From the NCBI GenBank assembly GCA_017542145.1, contig JAFXXQ010000044.1, forward strand, positions 1 to 33,842: DNA of 33,842 bases, read 5' to 3'. Source of the DNA: Bacteroidaceae bacterium. GTDB lineage: Bacteria > Bacteroidota > Bacteroidia > Bacteroidales > Bacteroidaceae. The number at the start of each line of letters is the position of its first letter. Position 1 is the stretch's first letter. The notes beneath the pieces were generated by a model. That model ran no database searches, was not told where the DNA came from, and was given only the letters and a program-made list of their open reading frames with translations. Positions 7,576-15,209 of this stretch are shown piece after piece. The position numbers were made by a program, and so were the translations under genes.

Positions 7576-10551
7576 TTATTCGTTTTCAGTTGTAAACCTG
7601 CCATTCTTGAAGATACGGTCGTTAACCAAATAATTGTCAATTTGGTGTACGACGGCGTAGGAAGACGTCTCGATGTTCACGAGAGCGTTCGAGCTGGCAA
7701 ACTCAATGTCGCGGGTCATGATGTTGTAGTCCTGACCTTCCTTACCACTATTGATGACATAGCAGGTATTGTCTATTTCATCAATGTCACCCTTGACGGA
7801 GATGGTCGGGTGTGTGCTATAGGGACTCTCCTTCGTTTCGACGGAGACCTTGCTGAATCGCTTGGTCAGGTTGTCGAGAGAAGCGGTTTCGTAGTTGACA
7901 ACGGTATAGACATTGTTACCTTCAACCATCTGATGCGGTTTCTCATCGACATAGACGGAATTATCTTGAATGTGATACTTCACGAAGTCGATAATCAGCA
8001 TAGCGCGTTTTTCAATATCCTTCTTACGTGTCGTAATCTGGGCGTTTTTCTGGTCAACAGTAGCCTGAAGGTCATCTATCTGCTTGCGAACGACGGCGGT
8101 ATCGGGTTCGTTGTTGCTGATTTTGAGGGCCAGCGCATTCTGCAGTTCCTCAATTTGTGTCTCAAGGTCAGCCACGGTGGCGATTTCGTCGTTGACTTCC
8201 TCGGCTTCCTCTTCAAGCACATCCCAAGTGGGCAGGCCTCTTTCGCAAGCATCGAGGATGGCATCGTTCGTGGGAACATAGACGGTGTAGTGATACGTGT
8301 TGAACGTATGGATGTTGTAGTCCAAACCGTTGGCATTCTCGAAAATCAGGAACTTCTTGGTGCTGTCAGGGTCAATCTGTCCCTTATCGTTGCGAGCACC
8401 CACTAGTTCCACTACTGCATCGGAAGTTTGGCAGAGCTGGAAGAACTCGTTGAAATCCTCGTGACGGACGGGGTCGGAAAGTACTTTATAGACTGACTGC
8501 GTCGGGGGCTGAATCATGCCAGCATCCAAACGGTAGGTGACACCGTTCTCCTGAATGTACATCTCGCCGATGGGAAGACCGGTGTCGACGCCTGTAGTAT
8601 CAATCTCAATTTCATGTCCGCCATAGACGCGATCTACAACGGGAACTTCTTCCGTGACTCCATTGCGAACGCGGGTGCGTGTCTGGCTGCCGTATTCAAC
8701 CTTGACGGTACCATAGCCCTTGGCCATGTGGTATTTGTTGCCGTCCTCAAAGTCGCCGACAATGATGTAGTATTCCATCATCTGCTCCAGTAGGTTCTTG
8801 ATACGGCCGGAATTGGTGAGGTTGGCCGACTGCTCGAGGAGCTCACCTGTGGCCTTGTCGTAAGTCCATTGCTCTGCATAGACACTTGCCTTCTTCGAAC
8901 CTACCGGCGGTTCGTAGTGGAAGATGTAGCAGGTGGGGTTGGGGTTTCTCAGCGATGACACATCGTTGTAGCGCATGGCACCTTCCGAGGGAACAATCAA
9001 GCTGAAGTAACTGTCCATAGCTAGCAGGTACTTGTCGTATTCATACGAGTTGATGGCCCAATAGGCAGCCTGCGTGGTTTCGCCTAACATGACAGGCGCA
9101 ATGACGGCTACGTAGCGGGCGGGGCTGTAAACCTCTTTCGTCACATAGACGACACCGTTGTTGGTAATCATACATTCGTCGATGTGTGCAACTTCAATTT
9201 TCATGGACTCGCGCGCATCGTTCATAATGCTCTCGAACTTGCTCGGCACGGTGGCGTTGAAGGTCGATTTCATGACGTTGCGGAGCAGCGCCTGAATGAC
9301 ATCCATCGGGATGCTATCCACGGCTTCCTCCAGTCCCTTGCGGTCTGCGATGGAGATTCGGTTGCCATCAGCACGGATGCCGTAGCGCTCAATAAGGGCT
9401 TTTCCCTTGCCCGTTCTGAAGTACTCTTCAAGGGTCTCATCGTTGGGGACGAACATGGCACCCATGTCGGCTTCCACTGAGCCACCTACGCCTGACGTGA
9501 AGCTATTCCAGCCCGGGTCGAAGTAGAGGGAGCCCTTGGCGGCACGAGTGCGCTGGTCGTCATCCATGAAATCAAGATAATCACCAGTGGCATTGCGGTT
9601 ACGCGTGCTGGTGAAATAGCGCTTCTCATAAACGCGTTCGGCATTGGCATCGTCACCATAGTGGTAGAGGCGGTTGTAATCGCTGCTGAGCTGAGCGTTA
9701 TAAACAGGTACTGCGAAACGGTCGAGCAGGCGGCTGAAGAGCTTGGTTTTCGGGTTACGGCGAATTTCCTCAGCCATGTTCGAGGGTGGGATGAGCAGAC
9801 CGTCCAGTTGGTGTACATAGCCGTTCTTGCAGGTCACGTTCTGGTTGATGACGCGCTTGTCGAAGATAAATGCATCATCGGCCGTAATCTTGCCTCCGTA
9901 TCGGTGGTTGAACAAGATCTCAAGGTCGTTGAGGGTGATGTTGTTCTGATAGAGCTGCTCTTCGAGGAAGTGAACCATCAGGAAGTTGGTGCCGTCGAGG
10001 GCCAGGCGGATGCCTTTTTCACGATATCTGTCCCAGAACGGGTTGTTCTGCGGCAGTTCGTTGCCGGCATAGTGTCCGATGGTGTCCACGATGTTGGCTG
10101 AGGTGACTTGGCGGAGGCAGCGTCCTTCCTGCACTTCGGCGTCGGTGCCGGATGCGGCAGAAGAAGACATCATTTCCAGCAGGTAGGCATTGTCCAACAT
10201 GCTGTTGTAGAGAATCACCTTCTTCTGAGCATCGCTCAACTGGGAATAGCTGGTCAGCCCCCACGCGTCCTTGATGCCTTTCATGAAGGCTTCGTCGTCA
10301 GCGGCGAACAGCGTCTTACTACCTGTCTTCGACAACACTTCCGTGTAGTTAAGGTCGTCGATGACTTTCAAGAAATAAGTGAAGTTGCCTTTCTCTTGCA
10401 TGTAGTCGTAGATACTGGCGCCGAGCCAATCAGGCTCTTCGTCGTCGAGGAGATAGGGATCCTTACACGACTGAACGCCTACACACAAGAACAATAGAGC
10501 CGCAAAAACACTGATTTCGCGAATCTTACCATGGTGTTTCGAGGTATTCAT
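7576..10551 (-). CDS. Large multi-fasciclin lipoprotein with a coiled-coil insertion
   Basis: This is the first gene of the SusCD operon. The start at 10551 (MNTSKHHGK) gives a lipoprotein signal with lipidated Cys29 and 991 residues; an in-frame ATG 81 bases upstream lies beyond the promoter box and is rejected. FAS1-like units are recognisable near residues 40-115 (TLFAADDEAFMKGIKDAWG) with the partner strand region NGYVHQLDGLLIPP, again around AMFVPNDETLEEYF, and near the C-terminus at YTVYVPTNDAILDACERG. Between the last of these and FVKYHIQDNSVYVDEK lies a heptad-rich segment of about 70 residues (bases about 8000-8220) that should form a coiled coil. No enzyme motif is seen. By inference it is a surface-exposed adhesion or binding partner of the SusC/SusD pair; its role is unknown. 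Confidence 0.85.
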   Translation of the reverse strand: MNTSKHHGKIREISVFAALLFLCVGVQSCKDPYLLDDEEPDWLGASIYDYMQEKGNFTYFLKVIDDLNYTEVLSKTGSKTLFAADDEAFMKGIKDAWGLTSYSQLSDAQKKVILYNSMLDNAYLLEMMSSSAASGTDAEVQEGRCLRQVTSANIVDTIGHYAGNELPQNNPFWDRYREKGIRLALDGTNFLMVHFLEEQLYQNNITLNDLEILFNHRYGGKITADDAFIFDKRVINQNVTCKNGYVHQLDGLLIPPSNMAEEIRRNPKTKLFSRLLDRFAVPVYNAQLSSDYNRLYHYGDDANAERVYEKRYFTSTRNRNATGDYLDFMDDDQRTRAAKGSLYFDPGWNSFTSGVGGSVEADMGAMFVPNDETLEEYFRTGKGKALIERYGIRADGNRISIADRKGLEEAVDSIPMDVIQALLRNVMKSTFNATVPSKFESIMNDARESMKIEVAHIDECMITNNGVVYVTKEVYSPARYVAVIAPVMLGETTQAAYWAINSYEYDKYLLAMDSYFSLIVPSEGAMRYNDVSSLRNPNPTCYIFHYEPPVGSKKASVYAEQWTYDKATGELLEQSANLTNSGRIKNLLEQMMEYYIIVGDFEDGNKYHMAKGYGTVKVEYGSQTRTRVRNGVTEEVPVVDRVYGGHEIEIDTTGVDTGLPIGEMYIQENGVTYRLDAGMIQPPTQSVYKVLSDPVRHEDFNEFFQLCQTSDAVVELVGARNDKGQIDPDSTKKFLIFENANGLDYNIHTFNTYHYTVYVPTNDAILDACERGLPTWDVLEEEAEEVNDEIATVADLETQIEELQNALALKISNNEPDTAVVRKQIDDLQATVDQKNAQITTRKKDIEKRAMLIIDFVKYHIQDNSVYVDEKPHQMVEGNNVYTVVNYETASLDNLTKRFSKVSVETKESPYSTHPTISVKGDIDEIDNTCYVINSGKEGQDYNIMTRDIEFASSNALVNIETSSYAVVHQIDNYLVNDRIFKNGRFTTENE

Positions 10552-10610
10552 ACAGTTTTTATTAATTAATATTATTTTTCTTTTATTCTTTGGATGAAAA
10601 ATTAACCGTG

Positions 10611-10618
10611 CAAAGTTA
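10611..10618 (-). promoter_or_regulatory. Promoter -7 box for the fasciclin/SusCD operon
   Basis: On the minus strand this reads TAACTTTG, an exact match to the Bacteroidetes -7 consensus TAnnTTTG, about 60 bases upstream of the start at 10551. The expected -33 TTTG is not present at the right distance (a weak TTCT is), so a helper factor or a relaxed -33 is possible. The surrounding bases 10552-10728 are very AT-rich and otherwise hold only the tail of the neighbouring operon's 3' region. Confidence 0.6.
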
Positions 10619-10728
10619 AGAAAAAAAAACACGCTGAAGAATTTTTAACATAAAAAATGAGTCTCTTTGTGCATTTTTTTTTCTTGAAGGGGGTTTTTAG
10701 CGGATAAAAACCGTTTTTTCGGCTTAGG

Positions 10729-12228
10729 TTAGTACTTTTCGTGATAAACGGCACCACTGGTAGGGCCATTGATGCGTCGTGCGAATTGCTGGGGAGTAAT
10801 GGTGACAGGCCCTTTCATGAATTCGGGGACATTATAGCTTTTGTAGAACTGCTGGTAGTAGTCGGGCATCTTCTGAGGGATGACGAAAGGTTTGCGTCCG
10901 CGTCCATTTTTGTCAAAGTAGGCGAGGTAGAGGCGTGTGAAATTTCCGTCGTAGCGGCGACTACTGATGATGAGCCACCTTCCGTTACTGCTCCAGTTGT
11001 GGAAACTCTCTGTATCGGGGCTATTGACTTCATCGAACTTGCGCATGTTGCCGGTTTTGAGGTCCATCAATAGAAGATCGCCGCTGCGGTGCCAGATGTG
11101 GAAGACGCCGTAGTCGCCTATGGCGAGCAGCAGATAACGTCCGTCGGGCGACACGCGGGGCAAGGTGACACTCTGTCCGGAGGCGGCGGCATCAAACACC
11201 AGCTCACGAGGGCCAAAGTGCTTGGTGACAGGGTCGAAACTCTTCTTATAGAGGTTGTACTTGAAGTCCTGATAGCGGTCGATGATTTCGCGATCGCGAC
11301 GGCTGTAGTCGTTGACAATGAATTTGGCCGAGACGTAATAAAGTGTCCTGCCGTCGGGTGACCAGTAGGGGTAGCACTCCCATTCGGTGGTGTCGTTTTC
11401 GATAGTGGTGACTTCGTTGAGGTCTATGTCGTAGAGGATGAGGTCGCTATAGAGGTCCTGTACCTCTATCTTTTCGTCGTTGCGGGTATGGAACGATTGG
11501 CCGGTGTTGTTTGTAGAGTAGGCGATGTAGTTGTGCGTGGGGTGCCACGAGGGATAGACACCGGCGGCGAGGGTAGAGTCGGTCTTGAGGTTTATCTTGC
11601 GGATATCGCCGTTGAAGGCCATGATGGTGCCGCCTTTGTGCTGGCGGGCATGGAATTGAAGGCTGTCGGGGTTGTAGTTCTTTACGGAGTGGCAGTTGAT
11701 GCATTGGCCATTCTCGTCGGTGGAAATGAGCATATTGCTGAAGATGACGCTCTCCTTGTAATTCTCCAGACAGCGCTGGTTGATGGTCAGGTCTTCGTAG
11801 GTGACGTAGGAGGGGGCGATAAGGCGATAGGTAATGTAAGGATCAACCCTCTCTTCGGCTACGCTGATAGTGAAGGGCTTGAGTGCTTTCCATTTCCCCT
11901 TTTCCTTCTGCTTGACGTAGGCTGTGACGGTAATGTCTTTGCCGACACATTTGCTGATGAAGCTGCGCCATTTCTTGATGCTGGGGCAGACGTCTGTACC
12001 GCTGACGGTAATCATCTCCTCGCCACAAGCGAAGGTGGTGACGGCATCCGTTATGTCAGGCAGGTTATAGCGCCACGTGAGGGGTGCGATGTTGGGCGGA
12101 ATGGTGACGTCGGTATAGTCAGGAGTGATGGCGGCCTTGGTGGTGCTCTTCTCGAAATCTGATGGCACACCGGTTGTGCATCCGGCAAGAATCGCCAAAA
12201 TTATTAGAGGAAGGAAGTATCTTTTCAT
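10729..12228 (-). CDS. Lipoprotein with CXXCH heme-type motif and TolB/PD40-like propeller
   Basis: The protein is 499 residues with a lipobox ending ILAGC (Cys17). Residues 176-180 read CINCH, the covalent c-type heme attachment motif, followed by a His/Met-containing segment (HARQHKGGTIMAF) that could supply an axial ligand. From about residue 220 there are PD40/WD40-like beta-propeller blades: YPSWHPTHNYIAYSTN, YPYWSPDGRTLYYVSAKF, LPRVSPDGRYLLLA and FHNWSSNGRWLIISSRR. The N-terminal 150 residues look like a beta-sandwich. The gene starts 40 bases after the upstream membrane-protein gene and is probably co-transcribed with it. Related Bacteroidales proteins are, from memory, annotated as TolB-like or 'cytochrome c biosynthesis' proteins, without known function. 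Whether heme is really bound is untested; a lone CXXCH can occur by chance. Confidence 0.8.
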   Translation of the reverse strand: MKRYFLPLIILAILAGCTTGVPSDFEKSTTKAAITPDYTDVTIPPNIAPLTWRYNLPDITDAVTTFACGEEMITVSGTDVCPSIKKWRSFISKCVGKDITVTAYVKQKEKGKWKALKPFTISVAEERVDPYITYRLIAPSYVTYEDLTINQRCLENYKESVIFSNMLISTDENGQCINCHSVKNYNPDSLQFHARQHKGGTIMAFNGDIRKINLKTDSTLAAGVYPSWHPTHNYIAYSTNNTGQSFHTRNDEKIEVQDLYSDLILYDIDLNEVTTIENDTTEWECYPYWSPDGRTLYYVSAKFIVNDYSRRDREIIDRYQDFKYNLYKKSFDPVTKHFGPRELVFDAAASGQSVTLPRVSPDGRYLLLAIGDYGVFHIWHRSGDLLLMDLKTGNMRKFDEVNSPDTESFHNWSSNGRWLIISSRRYDGNFTRLYLAYFDKNGRGRKPFVIPQKMPDYYQQFYKSYNVPEFMKGPVTITPQQFARRINGPTSGAVYHEKY

Positions 12229-12268
12229 ACGCTATGTTATTTTTCATTATTCGTTCTCAATCTTCATA

Positions 12269-14194
12269 TTAGTACGATTTCACGTCGCGAATGAAGAAAT
12301 AGAAATAGAAGTAGGTGTCGCCAAAGCGCTCGTAGAACTTCTGCTTGATGACGGGGTCGCGTTCGGCGTTTTCGGTAATGGCGTTCTTGCGGGCATACTC
12401 CATGAAAGCCTGGAACTTAGCCTTGACGTTCTTTTCGAATGGCATTTTGCTGATGTCGACCTTGCCGGGCTCCAGGTTGCCGAAGAGCAGGGCGGCCTCC
12501 TGGTAATGGGTGGGCATACGGTCGGTCTTGTGGCTGTTGGCAAAGCGGAAGAAGTTCTGCCAGAAGGTGGGGATGTCCTTGAGGATAAGGGCGCACATCA
12601 GTCCGGCCTCGTCGAACATCGGCGTTGACGCTTCGCCGAAGGAGTGGGCAAAGTAATTGAGCAAGTAGATTTCAACGAGTGAGTTGTCGCCGTCTAGCTG
12701 ATCCTCGTAGCAGAAGAGTGGGAGGATGGAGGCAAACTCCTTGTCTTTCTTAATCAGTTGGGGGGTATCGACGAACTTCTGATAATGCTTTACCCATTTC
12801 TTGTGGAACCACGTCTTGGATAGTGTGTCGAGGTACTTTTGTGCTGAAATGTATTCGCCGGAGAGGATGGCGCACTTCGTCATGTACTTGAGGTATTCCA
12901 CGCGCCAGCCGTACTCTACGCCGTCCTCCAGGCACCAACGGTAGCAGAAGTTGAAGCGGGCGTAATTGTAGTAGAGCATCTTGCCGCCCACCTGCATCAT
13001 GCGGATGTCGAGGGGCGTGTTGGGGCGGTTTCCTCCGTCGAGGAAGGTAAACATCTCATCGCCTCCGCGTCCCAGCTTCAGCAGGGCAAGGTTCTTAGCC
13101 ATGACGATGAGGCGCGTGGGCTCGCTCTTTTGCTTCTTCACGATGTCTAGGACACCCTTGTAGTCCATTTTCTCCATCGCCGCTTCAATTTTCAGCTCGT
13201 TGTGAAAATTGGCATCCTTATACCAGAAGAGGACGACGAACAGGGCCGCCAGCACAATAGCGCCGCCGTTCCAGCAGAGGGCTTCGATGGCCTCGCGGGC
13301 CATCCTGGGCTTGGCGCCTTTTTTGCCCTTGCTGTTTTTCTTTGGTTTAGTCGTCTTCGGGCTTGGGGATTCGATGGCTTGCTGAGCTTCGGCAGTCTTT
13401 TTTTCTCTGAATCGGAAGAGAGCCAGCGTGATGGCTGACAGGATAAGCAAGAAATATGGCCACCAAAAGACGAGTTGCTCCTTTGTGAGGCGGAAGAAGG
13501 GCAGTCCTGCCAGATAAATCCAGTTCTGACGGACCATCGTATAGGCGTAATAATATAAATAAGGTATAGCAGCAATCCCCGCGACACATAGGCCAAGCGT
13601 CACCCACCTGCCCGTTTGCCCGCCTCGTACGGCCAGCAGGGCGATGAGCAGGGCTGCCAGTAGGGCATAGAAGCCGAAGAGGGGGAATCCTGCGGCAAAC
13701 AGCACGACGATATAGGCCCATTGTGCCCACGACTTGCGAATCAGCTGCCAGCCGCGCACAGCCAACAGCGCGAATGTGAATCCGACGGCGGCGCTGAACA
13801 GATAGGCCTGTGTCTTGATGAGGAAAATCCAGTAGCCCACCTCCAGCGCGCAGCCGATGAGCAGGCCGACGGGGATAAGCGCCAGCGCAGCACGGTCGTC
13901 GGGGATGCGGAAGACCTTCAGCGTCAGCAGATAGACCGACAGCCAGAGCCCCACGAGCAACAGGGCGCCCAGCCACGGGTAGTACATAAACTGGTTGAGA
14001 AACGTGGCGATGACCGTCAGGAATCCGGCAGGATATGACATGCGGCGCGAAAACCATATCTCCGTGGGCAGCCAAAGGCTGAGTTCCTGCGAGCGGAACA
14101 GCAATTCGTTCTCGAAAATGAGCAATAAAACATAGACCACGAGCAAGAAACTCAGGCCAATAATCAGCGGAAGATGCTTCGTTGGTTTCTTCAT
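12269..14194 (-). CDS. Polytopic inner-membrane protein with soluble C-terminal domain (resembles DUF6057)
   Basis: The start at 14194 (MKKPTKHLPL) gives 641 residues; the upstream ATG at 14242 overlaps the promoter and is rejected. The N-terminal half has about nine or ten hydrophobic segments, beginning LPLIIGLSFLLVVYVLLLIF and ending near ALCWNGGAIVLAALFVVLFW. A strongly basic loop rich in Lys and Pro (about residues 280-310, KTTKPKKNSKGKKGAKP) interrupts them and is probably cytoplasmic. After the last helix, about 260 residues are soluble and helical, with Tyr/Trp-rich TPR-like texture and no catalytic motif I recognise. From memory this matches a Bacteroidales family of unknown function (DUF6057), but I could not check that. 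It is the first gene of a two-gene operon with the CXXCH/propeller lipoprotein, which suggests the two act together at the envelope. Confidence 0.8.
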   Translation of the reverse strand: MKKPTKHLPLIIGLSFLLVVYVLLLIFENELLFRSQELSLWLPTEIWFSRRMSYPAGFLTVIATFLNQFMYYPWLGALLLVGLWLSVYLLTLKVFRIPDDRAALALIPVGLLIGCALEVGYWIFLIKTQAYLFSAAVGFTFALLAVRGWQLIRKSWAQWAYIVVLFAAGFPLFGFYALLAALLIALLAVRGGQTGRWVTLGLCVAGIAAIPYLYYYAYTMVRQNWIYLAGLPFFRLTKEQLVFWWPYFLLILSAITLALFRFREKKTAEAQQAIESPSPKTTKPKKNSKGKKGAKPRMAREAIEALCWNGGAIVLAALFVVLFWYKDANFHNELKIEAAMEKMDYKGVLDIVKKQKSEPTRLIVMAKNLALLKLGRGGDEMFTFLDGGNRPNTPLDIRMMQVGGKMLYYNYARFNFCYRWCLEDGVEYGWRVEYLKYMTKCAILSGEYISAQKYLDTLSKTWFHKKWVKHYQKFVDTPQLIKKDKEFASILPLFCYEDQLDGDNSLVEIYLLNYFAHSFGEASTPMFDEAGLMCALILKDIPTFWQNFFRFANSHKTDRMPTHYQEAALLFGNLEPGKVDISKMPFEKNVKAKFQAFMEYARKNAITENAERDPVIKQKFYERFGDTYFYFYFFIRDVKSY

Positions 14195-14212
14195 AATTCC
14201 AATTATAATCTG

Positions 14213-14243
14213 CAAAGATAAGCCCTTTCCCGCACTTTTCAAA
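14213..14243 (-). promoter_or_regulatory. Canonical Bacteroidetes promoter for the membrane-protein/CXXCH operon
   Basis: On the minus strand a TTTG (14243-14240) is followed after 19 bases by TATCTTTG (14220-14213), an exact match to the TTTG-N19-TAnnTTTG consensus. The predicted start of transcription is near 14206, giving a very short leader of about 12 bases to the ATG at 14194. That short distance supports the chosen start codon. Confidence 0.8.
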
Positions 14244-14339
14244 TATTTGAGTTAAAAAATGCAGTAAAATTTAAAAATTCCCACACCAGGAAACGGCTTT
14301 TTTTCCGAGGTTTCATCTTTGAAAAAAATTGCGTTATTA

Positions 14340-14371
14340 TTTGGTAGGGAAAGGAAAAAAGGCTATCTTCG
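14340..14371 (+). promoter_or_regulatory. Predicted promoter of the HU-related gene
   Basis: TTTG at 14340-14343 and TATCTTCG at 14364-14371 are separated by 20 bases, one mismatch from the Bacteroidetes consensus. Transcription would start near 14378, so the four-copy repeat at 14387-14470 would be inside a leader of roughly 170 bases before the ATG at 14551. No better promoter match was found between the repeat and the gene. Confidence 0.6.
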
Positions 14372-14386
14372 CAGTCGGATTTCATT

Positions 14387-14470
14387 AAACTCCAACTGGA
14401 GGAGAATAAAACTCCAATTGTAGGAGCATGAAACCTCAGTTGTCGGAGTATAAAACTCCAATTGGAGGAG
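14387..14470 (+). repeat. Four tandem 18-bp dyad repeats at exact 22-bp period
   Basis: Copies start at 14387, 14409, 14431 and 14453. Copy 4 is AAACTCCAATTGGAGGAG; copies 1 and 2 differ by one base each (CAACTG core in copy 1, GTAGGAG in copy 2), and copy 3 is the most diverged (AAACCTCAGTTGTCGGAG). Each unit has a CTCC...GGAG dyad around a CAATTG-like core, so it can act either as a DNA site or as a small RNA hairpin. The period of 22 bp is about two helical turns, which would place all copies on one face of the DNA. The block sits between the predicted promoter and the start codon of the HU-related gene. Confidence 0.9.
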
Positions 14471-14550
14471 AAGGAAGGAGGAATCAATTGGCAGATTATA
14501 AGAGTGCGTAAAGAAAAGAAAGATAATGTAAAACCAAAAAACAGTTTATT

Positions 14551-15156
14551 ATGCCCATTTATTATGACTTGGTGAACCGGCCGGATCCTGAAAATACGGG
14601 TAATCCGCAGCCTCTCTATCCCCGCGTGGTTTGCAAGGGGACGGCGAAACTTGGTGACTTGCTTGTGGATATGAGCTCAAAGGTGGACGAGGCAACGCTT
14701 GTCCGTGTGCTGACGGCACTCCGCTCGGCTGTCTGTACGGAATTGATGCGCAGCCGTCGTGTCCATATCGAGGGATGGGGCAGCTTCAGCCTGCGCCTCG
14801 AGGGACGCCCTGTAAATGAGCCCGAGGATATCCATGCCCAGAGCATCAGCGTGGCTGGCATCAACTTCCAGCCCGAGAAAGCCTTCGTGAAGGCCTGCCG
14901 GCAAGGGGGTATTGTTCGTGACAACGAGGGCTTCCGCACGTCGGCAGATTGTCCGCTTTCCGAGCAGCTTGCTCTGCTCGCCAACTACTTTGCTTCCCAT
15001 GCGGAACTGACGACGCCTGAGTTTGTGCGGCTTACCGGCATTCGTCCGACGAAGGCACGCGTGGCGCTTGCCGAGCTGGTGGAGAGGGGGTATCTTGCGC
15101 GCATGGGCCGCTTGTCCGCTACGCATTACGTCCGTACGGATATGCCGCTGGAATAG
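14551..15156 (+). CDS. HU-related DNA-binding protein with C-terminal helix-turn-helix-like extension
   Basis: The protein is 201 residues, about twice the length of HU. The N-terminal portion (MPIYYDLVNRPDP..., then GTAKLGDLLVDMSSKVDEATLVRVLTALRSAV and RSRRVHIEGWGSFSLRLEGRP) matches the longer HU-like family of Bacteroidetes (histone-like, TIGR01201 type), in which the GWGSF segment corresponds to the 'GfGsF' strand of HU. The last 65 residues (LSEQLALLANYFASHAELTTPEFVRLTGIRPTKARVALAELVERGYLARMG) look like a winged helix-turn-helix. It probably binds or bends DNA, as an architectural factor or local regulator. It is a single-gene unit, convergent with the oxidoreductase gene. The four-copy repeat in its leader is an obvious candidate site for autoregulation (inference). 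Confidence 0.88.
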   Translation: MPIYYDLVNRPDPENTGNPQPLYPRVVCKGTAKLGDLLVDMSSKVDEATLVRVLTALRSAVCTELMRSRRVHIEGWGSFSLRLEGRPVNEPEDIHAQSISVAGINFQPEKAFVKACRQGGIVRDNEGFRTSADCPLSEQLALLANYFASHAELTTPEFVRLTGIRPTKARVALAELVERGYLARMGRLSATHYVRTDMPLE

Positions 15157-15163
15157 AGGACGT

Positions 15164-15209
15164 AAGACTGCCGTTCCTGACAGGAAAAGCCTGCGGCGCG
15201 CTCAGTCTT
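15164..15209. terminator. Nested inverted repeat between convergent genes
   Basis: AAGACTG at 15164-15170 pairs with CAGTCTT at 15203-15209, enclosing a second small hairpin, TTCCTG (15174-15179) and CAGGAA (15181-15186). It lies directly between the 3' ends of the HU-related gene and the oxidoreductase gene and overlaps the latter's stop codon. There is no clear T-tract (only ATTT on the plus strand), so its role as a terminator is plausible but not proven. Confidence 0.45.

Noticed and set aside
10552..10632. N-terminal extension of the large fasciclin lipoprotein (start at 10632)
   Set aside because: The extension would place the start codon upstream of the -7 box and bury the lipoprotein signal; the ATG at 10551 is a better start.
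10682..10728. CCG/CGG hairpin with T-run after the CXXCH lipoprotein gene as a terminator
   Set aside because: The pairing is only about three to four bases in AT-rich sequence, too weak to call, although a terminator is expected here.
14387..14470. Repeats considered as a CRISPR array
   Set aside because: The 18-bp units are separated by only 4 bases, so there are no spacers, and no cas gene is present.
14239..14487. 82-codon minus-strand frame across the repeat and promoter region
   Set aside because: It overlaps two well-matched promoters and the four-copy repeat, has no recognisable domain, and gains its open frame from low-complexity sequence.
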